Under the pieces are notes generated by a model. The model made no database searches. It was not told the origin of the DNA and was given only the letters and a program-made list of their open reading frames with translations. Made by a program: the position numbers and the translations under genes. From the NCBI GenBank assembly GCA_965198095.1, contig OZ240239.1, positions 868,001 through 932,000 of the forward strand: a stretch of DNA of 64,000 nt, in the 5' to 3' direction. The stretch is from CBDFJH01 sp965198095. Its GTDB lineage: Bacteria > Latescibacterota > UBA2968 > GCA-2709665. Shown piece by piece: positions 37,901 to 49,900 of the stretch (within the stretch, counting starts at the first letter, position 1; each line of letters opens with the position of its first letter).

Positions 37901-40900
37901 CGCAGCGCACGTGATCCCCGCAGCGGGAATCTTGTCGTCCGCGATCGTCAATGCGCCCGTCAAGGTCACGGTGCCGCTGTTCGTCGCCTCGTAGCTGTAG
38001 GCGATCCGGTCCCCGACGCTGCTGAAACTCGCCGCCGCCGTCTTGGCCAGGGTCAACGCCTTCTGCTGCGCCACCACCGTGGTCACGCTCTTCGTCACCG
38101 CGCTCACCCCGGTCGCGGCCGCGGTCGCCGTGTTGGCCACCTCGCCGGCGTCCACGTCCGCCTGCGTCACCGTGTAGTCGCCGGCCAGCTCGCATTCCCC
38201 GCCCAGGCCCAGCGCGGCGCATTCCACGCCGCCGGCGTTCACCAGCAGGTCGCTCACCGTCACGTCCGCCAGCGGCAGGTTGCCGCTGTTGGTCGCCGTG
38301 GCCGTGTAGGTCAGCACGTCGTCGAGGGTCACGTCGCCCGACGCGTCCACGTCATTGTGGGCCGGCTCCGCAAAGGCCAGCGTCAGGACCGCCGCCGGCG
38401 TCTCGTTCTCCGCGATGGTCACCACGACGCTGGAGGCCGACACCGAACCGTAGTCGCCGCCGCTGACGGCGTGGGTCAGGGTCACCGAGGCGTCCGCCAC
38501 CGCGTCGTCGTCCTCGGCCCCGCTCACCGTCACCGTGCGCGCCGTGTTCCAGTTGCCGGAGGTGAACGTCAAGGTGTTCTGATTTCCGGTCCGATTCGGA
38601 TCCGTGTCCACCGACACGTCCGTGCCTGAAGCGCCGCTGAGGGTCACCGTCACCGTGCCGGTCGGCTGCGAGGTCAGTGCCACCGTGTAGGTGTCGCTGC
38701 CGCCCTCGGGCATGGTCAACGTCTCCTTGTTGACGGTCACCCCGCGCTCGTCGTCGTCGCTGATCGTCACCTCGGCACCCGTCACCGTCAGACCGCTCGC
38801 TGTCGTCGTCCCGCTGACCGATACCGTCTCGTCATCCTCGTCTATGGCATCATCCTCCGGCGTCAGCGTGAATGTCGCCTCGCCGCTCGGCTGGTTCGCC
38901 GCTATGGTCAGTGGGAAGCCGGCCACCTCCGTGAAGTCGCTTGCCGCCGCCGTGCCGGCCGTGACCGATACCGTCACCTCGGTCGCCGTGCCGCGGGTGC
39001 CGCCGTCCAGCGTCGCCGTCACCTCGATCTGTTCCCCGCCGGAGTCCTCCGATACCTCAGTCCGGTCCACACTCAGCGTCACCGTCGTCGATTCCGTCTC
39101 GTTGTCGTCCACCGTCACCCGCACCTCGGCGGCGCTTGCCGAGCCGTAGTCGCCGCCGCGGACCGCGTGGGCGATGGTCGCCGCGTCGTCCGCCGCGTCG
39201 GCGTCCTGGGCCGCTTCCACCGTCACGGTCTGCGGCGTCTCCCAGTTGTCCGCGGTGAAGGTCGGCGCCCCCGACACGGTCACGTCTTCGTCGCCGCTGC
39301 TCCGCGACGGGGTCACCGTCACGTCCTCCGTCGGCTCGCTGTTCAGCTTCACGGTATAGCTGCCGGTCGCGCCCTCGTTGATCTCCAGCTCCGTCCTCGA
39401 TACCGTCACCCCGCGCGTGTCGTCGTCCGCCAGCGTCACCGTCGCCGTCCTCCGGCTGCCCGGCGTCACCCCATCGGGCAGCCCCGTCCCGAAGCCCAGG
39501 GTCACGGTCTCCCTGTCCTCGTCCACGGCGTCGTCGGTCGCCCTCACCGTGAAGGTCTTTTCGGTCTCGCCGCCGGTGAACGTCAAACTCGCCGTTACGA
39601 CCGAATAGTCCGCCGCTGTCGTACCAGGACCCGGCGCATGCGTCAGTGGAATCTCCACCGTGCGCTCCGGGTCGGTGCTCAACCGCACCTGCACCGTGGC
39701 ATCGGAACCGCCCTCGGTCGCGGTGTAGGTCGCCGCCGCGAAGGCCACGGTCACCGCCGGGTCGTCGTCATCGGCAATCGTTCCGGTCGCCGCCAGCGTC
39801 GTCCCGCCGCCGGCCAGATGCGCATTCGCAGCCTCGCTCAGCGTCACCGTGAAAGTCTCTTCCTCTGCCTCATCGACCGTATCGTCGGTGATCGGAACCG
39901 CGATCGTCTGCGCTGTCGTGCTGTTGGCGGGGAACGTCAGCGTACCCTGCGTCAGGGTGTAGTCCGAGCCGGCGGTCGCCGCTTCAGCGCCTGTCCCGTT
40001 CGAGGTGGCGTATGCGACCGTCACCTCGTTGCTGGTGGCCGTGCTCAGGTTCACCGTGAACACCATGTCGCCGGCGTCTTCATCGGCGCCCACACCGGAC
40101 ATCGACAGCGTCGGCGCGTCCGTCTCGACGACCGTCACCTTCACCGGGTCGGCGGTCACGTTGTTGGCGCCGTAGTCGACGCCGCTGACGGTGTGGGTCA
40201 GGGTCACCGGGGCGTCGGCCACCGCGTCGTCGTCCTCGGCGGCAGCCACCGTCACCGTCCGGGCCGTGTTCCAGTTACCGGAGGTGAACGTCAAGGTGTT
40301 CTGATCTCCGGTCCGATTCGGGTCCGTGTCCGCCGACACGTCTCCCGAGGCGCCACCCAGGGCCACCGTCACGTCCCCGGTCGGCTGCGAGGTCAGCTCC
40401 ACGGTATAGCTGCCGGTCGCGCCCTCGTCGATTTCCAGCGCCTGCTCGGACACCGTCACCCCGCGCTGGTCGTTGTCCCGCAGCGTCACCGTCGCCGTCC
40501 TCGGGCTGGCCGGCGTCACCCCATCGGGCAACAGCGCCCCGAAGTCCAGGGTCACGGTCTCGTCGTCCTCGTCCACGGCGTCGTCGGTCGCCGTCACCGT
40601 GAAGGTCTTTTCGGTCTCGTCGCCAGCGAACGTCACGCTCTGCGGCACGCCCGAGTAGTCCCCATCGGTCACGTCCGTGCCCGGCGTGCGCGTCAGTGGA
40701 ATCTCCACCGTGCGCTCCGGGTCGGTGCTCAACCGCACCCGCACCGTGGCCGCGTCACCGCCCTCGGTCGCCGTATGGCTGTCCGAGTCGAAGGCCACGG
40801 TCACCGCCGGGTCGTCGTCATCGACAATCGTTCCGGTCGCCGCCAGCGTCGTCCCGCCGCCGGCCAGGGTCGCGTGCAGGGCATTGTGCAGCGTCACCGT

Positions 40901-43900
40901 GAAGGTCTCTTCCTCCGCTTCATCGACCGCGTCGTCGGTGATCGCCACGCGGATCTCCTGCGGCGCGGTGGTCCCGGCCGCGAACGTCAGCGTGCCCTCC
41001 GCCGCGTCGTAGTCCTCCTCGGTGGCCGTGCCGTCGGAGGTCTCCCATTCCACGGTCACGTCGCGGCCGCTGGCCTTGTCGGGGTCGACGAGGCCGACGC
41101 TGAACACCATCTCGCCGGCGTCCTCCTTGGCCTCCACGTCGTCGATGGAGAACACCGTGTTCGGGTCGTCGTTGTCGAAGATCACCAGACTCCCCCGCGA
41201 CGACCTCGTCATCGTCGCGTTGCGCGGCTCACTGAGGGACAGCCCAACGTGCTCGTCGGCTTCGTCGAGCTGGTCGTCGATCAGCGTCACCGGGACGTCC
41301 TTTCCTGTTTCGCCGGGCGCAAAGGTCAGCGTCCCCTGCACCCCCTCGTAGTCCATCCCTTCCGTGGCGGGAGGCAGGATGGCATCCTGCAGCGGGCCCG
41401 TGGCGTAGTTCACGGTGACTTCGAGGCTGCTCTGCCACCCCAACCACACCCTGAAGGTCGAGGACTCCGCGGACTCGACTGTGTGCTCCCCTCCCACGTG
41501 CAGCGGCGGCGGGTCGTCGTTGTCCGCGATCGTGCCGGTGGCGGTCTCTCTCCCGAGCGCCAGGGCCGCGTTCGTCGCCCCGCGGAGCCGCAGCGTGAAG
41601 GTCTCGTCCAACTCGTCCAGGGTGTCGTTCAGGACGACCACCTCAATCGTCTTTCCGGTCTCGCCGGCGGCAAAGGTCAGCGTGCCCGCCGCTGTTTCGT
41701 AGTCCTCGCCCGCCTTCGCCGTGCCGCCTGCCTGTGCATCGGCAGACAGGTCGGCGGTCTCGTACGCCACCGTCACCTCGCGGCTGCCGGGTGCGCTCAG
41801 CGTCACCGCGAACGCCACCCGCGCGCGTGGTGCTTCCTCCACCCGCGCGTCCGCGACCGACAGTGTCGCCGCGTCGTCGTCGGCGATCGTCCCGGTCACG
41901 CTGATCTCCGCCGCCGATTCCGCGAAGGCCGCGTTCACCGGATCGCTCAACGTCACCGTGAAGTTCTCGTCCGGCTCGTCCACGGCGTCGTTGGTGATCG
42001 GAACGGCGATCCTCGCGGTGCGCTCGCCCGCGGCGATGCTCACCGTCGCATCTCCGGCGGCCGCGGTGTAGTCCTGGCCCGCGGTCGCGGCGCCGCCTGC
42101 CTGTGTACCGGCAGACAGGTCCGAGGTGGCGTACCCGACCGTGACCTCCTCCCCGGCCGGCGCCGACAACTGCACCTCGAAGACCAGATGGCCGGCGTGC
42201 TCGGGAGCGGTAGCGGGCTCGATGCCGAGCGTCGGCGTCACGTCCGTCACCGTCACCGCGACGTGCGCGGACACGCCTCCGTAGTCGGCGCCGCTGGCCG
42301 CGTGGCCCAGGGTCACCTCGTCGTCCACGATGTCGACGTCCCCGGCCGCGGTCACCCGCACGTTCTGCTTGCGGTTCCAGTTGGAGACGGCGAAGCCCAG
42401 GGTCGCGGGGCTCACCGTCAGGCCGGTTCCGGCATGGCCGCTGACGGTCACCGTGACGGGACCGGTGGGCCGCGTCGCCAGGGCCACGCCATAGGCGGCG
42501 CTGCCGCCCTCCATCACCGTCAGCGACGCCGGCGCCACCAGCGCCGGGGCGTCGGCGTCCCGCACCGTGACCCGCACGATGCCGACCGGCAGCCGGTTGT
42601 AGTCGGCGCCGCTGGCGCGGTTGACGACGCGCGCGCGGTCGTCCTCGGCGTCGAGGTCGACGGCGCCGCGCACGGTCACCGTCTTCGGCGTCCTCCAGTC
42701 TTCGGCGGTGAACGTCAGGACCTCAGGCTGCACCGTCACCGCGACCGCGGCGTCCTCTCGGGGCTCGGATCCCCGCGACCGGTCGTTGCGGTCCGCAGGG
42801 CGGTCGTCGGCCACCGTCAGATTCACGCGCACGTCGCCGGTCGGCTGCGAGGTCAGGACCACCGTGTAGGTCTGCTCTTCACCCTCGGCGACGTCCATCG
42901 TACGCTCCGATACCGTCACCCCGCGCACGTCGTCGTCGGTGAGCGTCACCGCCGCGCCGGTCACGCTCAGGCCGGCGGCGCGCCCGGTCACCGACACCGT
43001 CTCGGGCCGCTCGTCCACGTCGTCGTCCACCGGCGCCAGGTCGAAGGTCGCCGTGCCGCTGTGCTCTCCCGCGGCGATGGTCAGGATGACGTCGTCCACC
43101 GCGGCGAAGTCGTCGCCCTCGATGGCCGTCCCGGAGCCGACCGACACCGTCACGTCCGTGTCCTCGGTCCGCGCCCCGGCGTCGAGCTCGGCAGTCACCG
43201 TCACCTCGGTCGGGTCCGCGTCCTCGCGCAGCGGCAACGCCCGGTCCACGCTCAGCGTCACCGCGGTGGAGGGCGTCTCGTCGTCATGCACCTTTACCGA
43301 TACCGGATCCGCCTCGACGTCGTTGGCGCCGTAGTCGCCGCCGCTCACCTCGTGCAGCACCACTGCCACGTGGTCCTCCGCGTCCGCGTCCTCGGCCGCG
43401 CTCACCGTCACCCGCTGCGCCTGGCGCCAGTTGGCGGCGGTGAAGGTCAGCGCGGCGGCGTCGGCGGTCACGTCGGCGTCGCCGGCCACCCGCAGTTCCA
43501 CCGTCACCTCGGCGTCTGGCTGCGAGGCCAGGGCCACGGTGTAGCTGCCGCTCGCCCCTTCTTCGAGGTCCAGGTGGGTGGGCGCGACCGTGATGCCGCG
43601 CGCGTCGTCGTCCTCGATGGTGCCGGTGACCGCCAGCGTCGTCGCGCCTTCGGGCAGCGCAGCGCCCGTTGCGCCGCTCAGGGTCAGGGTGAAGGTCTCG
43701 GCGTCCGCCTCGTCCTCGGCGTCGTCGGTCAGCGGCACCCGGATGGACTTTTCGAACTCGTCCGCCGCAAAGGTCAGGGTGCCGCTCGTCCCGGTGTAGT
43801 CGGAGGCGGCCCGGGCCGTGACGTCCGCGGTGGCGTAGGCCACGCGCACCGGCGCCGCGCCGTGGGCGCTCAACGACACGGTGAAGGTCACCGCGCCGTC

Positions 43901-46900
43901 CGCCTCGGACGCGCCGGCGGGCGCGACGGCGAGGGTCGCCATGTCCGCTTCGAGGATCGTCACCTCCACCGGGTCCGCGGTCACGTTGTTGTCGCCGTAG
44001 TCGCCGCCGCTGACGGCGTGGGTCAGGATCACCCGGGCGTCGGCCGCGGCGTCGGCGTCGGCGGCCGCTTCGACGGTCACCGTCTGCTCGTCGTCCCAGT
44101 CGCCGGCGGTGAAGGCCAGGCTGGCCGGGGAGACGCGCACGTCGGTGCCGGACGGCGCCTCGACGGCCACCGTCACCGGCGCGGTGGGGGCGGAGGTCAG
44201 CACGACGGTGTAGGCGCCGGTGCCGCCCTCGTTCACGATCAGGCCGGTCGGGCTCACGATCACCCCGCGCGTGTCGTCGTCGGTAAGGGTGAACGAGGTG
44301 CCGTTCACCGTCAGGTTGGGGCCGGCCGTCACCCGGCCGGCGACCGCCACTCCCCGGTCCTCCTCGTCGACGTCGTCGTCCACCGGGGTCAGCTCGAAGG
44401 TCGCCTCCGCGCTGGCATCGCCCGCCGGAATCTCCACGCTGAAGGCGGCAACCGCTTCGAAGTCCCGCCCGGCGTCCGCGCCGCTCCCGACCTCCACCGC
44501 CACGGTCGCCGCCACCGGCAGCGGCAGGCCGCGGTCGACGGCGGCCGTCACCGTCACCGTCTGCTCACCGCCGTTTTCCGCGACCTCCGCCCGGTCCACG
44601 CTCAGGTGGATGGCCGAGGCGTCGTCGTCCACGATGGTGCCCGTGGCCTGCCATTTCGTGTCGTGGAGGCCGACCTTGGATGCACCCCCCTGTTGGAACA
44701 GCTGGATGAGGAACGTCTCGTCCTCCTCGGCCACGTCGTCGTCGTACAAGGGAACCGAAACGGTGCGGCGGATCACTCCCGGCGCGAAGCGCACGACCCG
44801 CGCCCCGAGGGCCACGTAGTCGTCGCCGGGCTTGTATGCGTCGCCGGGGTTTCCGGGCTTGGCGGTTCCATCGCCCGGCATGTAGATCTCGACCTCCGCG
44901 AGCACGTGGCCCGACGGGCGGCTGAGCACCACGTCGAAGTCGAAGAAGCCGTCGCTCTCGTAGACCGGTCCGTCGCGCGTGGGCTCGATGGACACGATCG
45001 GTTTGTTGTCGTCACTCGGGGCGTCGCGAATCGTCACCAGCGCCGATTTTCTGGGCAGTTGGGCATGGCGCGGATTGCTGAACAGGACGCGGAAGCGTTC
45101 CTTCGGCTCGTTCAGGCCGTCGGTGAGGATGGGGATGGAAACGGTCTGCGTGGTCTGCCCGGGGGCAAAGGTCAAGGTGCCGGAGACGGCCTCGTAGTCG
45201 CTTCCCGGCGTCGCGGCCACCTGGTTCTCGCCCGCCGGGTCGGCGGTCGCGTAGTCCACTTTCACGGTCTGGTCGCTCGCCGCCGAGAGGCTCACCACCA
45301 GCTCCAGGGCGTCGTCCCCCTCCTTTACCTCGGGCCGGTTCTCGAAGGTCAGTTTCTGGTCCGGTTGGTAGACCATGCGGAAGCTGAGCTCGTTGGACAC
45401 GGTGGTGCCGTCCGTCGCCGTCGCCCGGATGGTCACCTCGCCGGCGTCCACGTCGGCCTGGGTGACCGTGTAGGTCGGGTTCGAGCAGGGGACGTTGAAC
45501 TGGCCCGTCGCCAGGGCCGCGTCGCCGCAGGCCACGCTCCCGAACTGCTCGTTCTCGACCCTCATCTCGACCCGCACCGGACCGTCGGTGCTGACGTTTC
45601 CGGCGTTGGAAACCGAGTAGGCGAACAACAGCTCGGGGGTCTCCCCCACGCCGGTGAAGTACGGTGACTGGAAGCCGCCGAGAAAGATGGCCTTTTCCCG
45701 GTCGTCGTCGTAGATGGTGACGGTGGCGCTGTTGGGATCGCCCACGGCATAGACGCCGTCCTGGCCGGTGACGGTGGCCACCGCCGGGCGGTCGGAGGGA
45801 TCGTTGAGGACCTCGTCTTCCGGCGCCCGAACCGTGACGGTTACCTCGCTCTTGTTCACGTCGAAGGTTCCCGCCACCGGCACGCCCTGGCCCTGGTTGA
45901 ACTGGATCGTGAAACCGGCCTGCAGCGGCTTGTCGGTCTCCCCGGCGCGCGCCAGCACGAACTCGATCTCCTCGCCCTCCTCCACGCGGTCGTGCTGCGC
46001 GGCGATGGTCTCGCTGGTGCGGATGGAGACCGCCGGCAGGTCGTTATCGAGGATGGTGCCGGTGGCGCTCAGGGTGCCGCCGCCGAACACCCCGTTCTCC
46101 GGGTCGCTGAGGGTCACCGTGAAGTCCTCGTCCGGCTCGTCGAGGGCGTCGTCGGCCACCTCCACGCGGATGGTGGCCGCGGTCTCCCCCGGCGCGAACT
46201 CGACCGTGCCGCGGGCGTCGGTGAAGTCGCGGCCGGCGGTGGCGCTGCCCGACGCCGTCTTCCAGGTGGCGCGCACCGTGCGCAGCAGGTCGGGGCCGCT
46301 CAGGGTCACCTGGAACTCGACGGCGCCGGAGTGCTCCGCGGCCGACGCGTCGTCGATGTCGATGGAGCGCTCGTCGTCGTTGTTGCGGATGCGGACCACG
46401 GCGCGCTTCGAGCTCTTGCCGGCCGGCGTGATGCCGTCGAGGTGGTCGTAGATCTCGTAGGAGCCGGCGACGTTCAACCGGGATTCCTCGTCGCCCTGGG
46501 GCAGCAGTTCCAGCGCGACCTGCCCGTCCGCCGCGATCAGGTTGTCGTCGACGGTGGGGACCTCGATGATGATTTCGGTGGCACCCAGCTCGAACGTGCG
46601 CGTGCCGGCGGCAAGGTCGTCGTCGGTGACGTAGCCGCCCTCGGCCGCGGCGGTGAAAGCGACCGTTGTCGTGAACCCGTCGATCGGGGACAGGAGGTCC
46701 GAGGCCCAGATGCGGGTCAGCTTGAAGCGGGCGGGCTCGCCCTCGGTGACCTCGTCGGAAACGGCCTCGACGGTGATGGTGGGGTTGCGGTTGAGGACGG
46801 TGATCCGCGACTTGGTCCCCGTGCCGAGGGTGTACCTGGGGCAGAACTCGACGCCCGGCCTCCAGGGAGTCACGCCGCTGTTATCTTGATAACATCGGTA

Positions 46901-49900
46901 GAATGAATCGTTGCCGGACCGGTATTGCTGAGGTTTCAGGTCCAAAGTGATCAGGCCGTTGTCGGGGCCGGTCCATCTCTGGAACTTGCCGTGACGATAG
47001 CTGAAGGGGACGGAGTCATCTGCGCAGGGGTAGCGCACGAACGTTCTCGATCTGTTCCAAGAGGGAACGATCGGGTGATTCAGGATCTCTTCGGTCTCGA
47101 CAAGGATTCGTGTCTTTGCGCTATTGGGCGGGGCAAGCGTGTTCCCCGTGCAGGTCACCTCCACGTCGATGTCCGAATACTCGACGATCTCGCCCACCCA
47201 GGTGTCGCCCTCCAGTCTCGCCGTGGGGGTTATCCAGTTCAGCTCGACCACCGGAATGTCGTCGTCCTGCACCCGCACCGCGGCCGATTCGGAGCCGCTG
47301 ATGCGGTACGGCAACTCGATGGTGCCGAGCAGGTCCTCGACGAGCAGGACGATCTCGCCGTCGCCCTCGTTGTAGCGGTCGGCCTCGGTGGTCAGGGTCT
47401 GCGTCACCTCGGTCACGCCGTCCTCGAACACGACGGTGAGGTCCGGCGCCGGCCCGGTTTTCTCCGCCAGGGCGCGGGAGGCCGCGCTCATCACCTTCCT
47501 GTGGCCGCGGACCTGCACGGCCACCGACAGGGGGCCCTCGGCCGAGCCGGTGCGGGTGAAGCGGAAGACCGCGTCCTCGCCCTCGGTGACCGGGGTGGAA
47601 ACGGCGGCGACCGAGACTCTGATCTTGTCCTCGCTGCGCACCGCGATGGCGGCGCGGGTGGCGCCGTGGAGGGTGTAGTCGGCGTCGTCGCCGGGGGCCG
47701 TGAGCTCGACGGTGAGGGAGCCCTCCAACTCGGCGGCGTCGTCGTCCACGGTGAGAAGACGGAAGCGGGCCGCGGCGGCGCCGGCGGCGAAGGTCACGCG
47801 GGCGTTGCCGTCGGCGTCGAGCGCCGCGCCGAGGCCCCCGGAGCGGTCCAGGTAGTCGCCGACCTCGGTCACGCGGAGGTCCACCGGCAGCTCGCCGTCG
47901 CCGAAGGAGCCGATGGTGCGGGTCAGGGTGAACTCGGCGGCCGCGCCTTCGGCCAGCTCCGACGCCGACGCGGCGAGGCTCACCAGGGTGGGCACGAAGT
48001 CGTCGTCGGCCACCGCCACCGCGGCCGAGGGGCGCTCCGCGGCGGCGAACACCGTCCCGGAGAACTCCGCGATGGCGACCGTGACCGAGCCGCCATCCTC
48101 GGGCCGGTCGTCGTCGTCGAGGTCCAGGCAGAAGGGCGTGGCGGCGCGGTAGAGGTCGTCCTCATGCGATGTCTGGGTGCCGGGCGCCAGCCAGGCGCCG
48201 TCCTCGGTGACGGACAGCTCAACGTGGTATCCCGTACCCGGTCCGAAGCTCGACGGAAACCAGGCCTTTTCCAGGTTGATCACGAAACAGGCCTGGTCCG
48301 CTTCGGTCACGGCCGCCTCGACCGCCTCGATTCCGATGGTGATGGCGTCTGCGTCATCGTCCCGGACCTTGACGGAAGCGCGCGTTTCCGCTCCGTCGGC
48401 GAGGCGGAAGAGACCGGAATCGTCGTGCCCGAGGGTGAGCCGGAGATTGCGCAGTTGGGGGTAGTAGAAGTCATCGTCCTCGGCGGTTACGGCGAGGGTG
48501 GCGGTGGCGCTGCCCGCATCGAAGGTGATGGCGCCGTGGGGCGTCGCCCCCGGCGACTCGTCCGGATGGTAGGCGCTCTTCAGGTGCCCGGCCGGGATGG
48601 TCAGCGGCGGGGTGAGGTCGCCCTCGCGGGTGAAGGTCAAGGTGACCTCGTCGCCCTCGTCGAATATGTCCGGGTCGTCGGGCGCGGCCATCGAGACGGT
48701 CGGCAGGTCGTCGTCGGCGACGGTGAGCACGATGCGGTCGGGGCCGTCGGGGTCGAGGTCGTACTCGTACTCGTCCAGCAGGGTGACCGTCACCGAGCCG
48801 TCGGGTTCGTCGACGTCGTCGTTGCGGGTGCTCACCTCGCGCACGAATTCCTCGGCGCCCGGGCCGAAGCTGTACCACCAGACGCCCTCGTCCGACGCCT
48901 CGAAACCGTAGTCGCCGTCGGTCTCGATGCGGTACTTGACGGTGAAGGGCACGACCGTGGGCGCGGAAAGGCTGAGCTTGAAACCGGCGCGGCCGCCCTC
49001 GGTCACGGGGTCCGCGCCGGCCGCCGACAGGGTGACGAGGGGCCGCTCGTTGTCCAGGAGCCTGACGGTGGCCGAGCCGCGGCCCGCCTCGGCGACGATG
49101 TCGGCGTCCGCGTCCTCGACGATGGCGACCGTGACCGAGCCGGCCGCCTCTGTGGTCTCGTCGTCGTCGAGATCGAGGCAGAGGGTGTAGGCCGGCTCGT
49201 CCTCCTCCATGGTCACGGTGCGGTCGGCCGGCGCCTCGGCGAGGAAATCGCCCTGCTGGCTGACGGTCGCCGTGAACGAGATGGGGTCATCGAGGGAGCG
49301 GAAGTCGTGGGCGACCACGTTGTTGCTGAAGGTGAAGCAGGCTTGTTCGTCCTCGTACACGTACTCGTTTCGGGGCGCGACGGCGACGCGGATCGGGTCG
49401 TCGTCGGTGACCGGCAGGTGATACTTCGTCTCCGTCGCGTCGCTCAGGTCGCTCGCCGAGGTCGAAGCGGGCGTCCGCAGGCGAAACAGGCCGGCGGTGC
49501 CGGTTCGGAGCCGCACGTTCAGTTGCCGGTAGACGAAGAAGCGGTCGTCCTCGCCCGGCGAAATGGTGAGGGTGGCGGTGGCGGCGCCCGCCGGGAAGGT
49601 CACGGGATGCTCGCGGATGACGTGGGAGGCGGCGGGCGGCGTGACCGGGTCGGTATAACTCCGCAGGAGCGTGCCGGGAAGGGTCAGCGCCGGGGCCAGA
49701 TCCCCCTCGCGGGTGAGCGTGAAGGTGACCGAGCCGGCTTCCTCCACCGAGGCGGCCGCGGTCTCCATGGTGATGAAGGGCAGGTCGTTGTCGGTCACGG
49801 TGACGCTCGCCGAGGCGGGATCGCCCGGCTCGTAGGTGTCGCCGTCCACCACCGAGGCGGTCAGGGGGCCGGCCGCTTCGGGCTCGTCGTCGTCATGGGA

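Noticed and set aside
39167..45667. A 2166-codon open frame antisense to the giant gene (and similar ones at 46925-50602, 30110-32980, 33107-35401)
   Set aside because: They are antisense shadows of GC-rich Calx-beta codons such as GTC/GAC, contain low-complexity Arg/His-rich readings, and lack ribosome sites.
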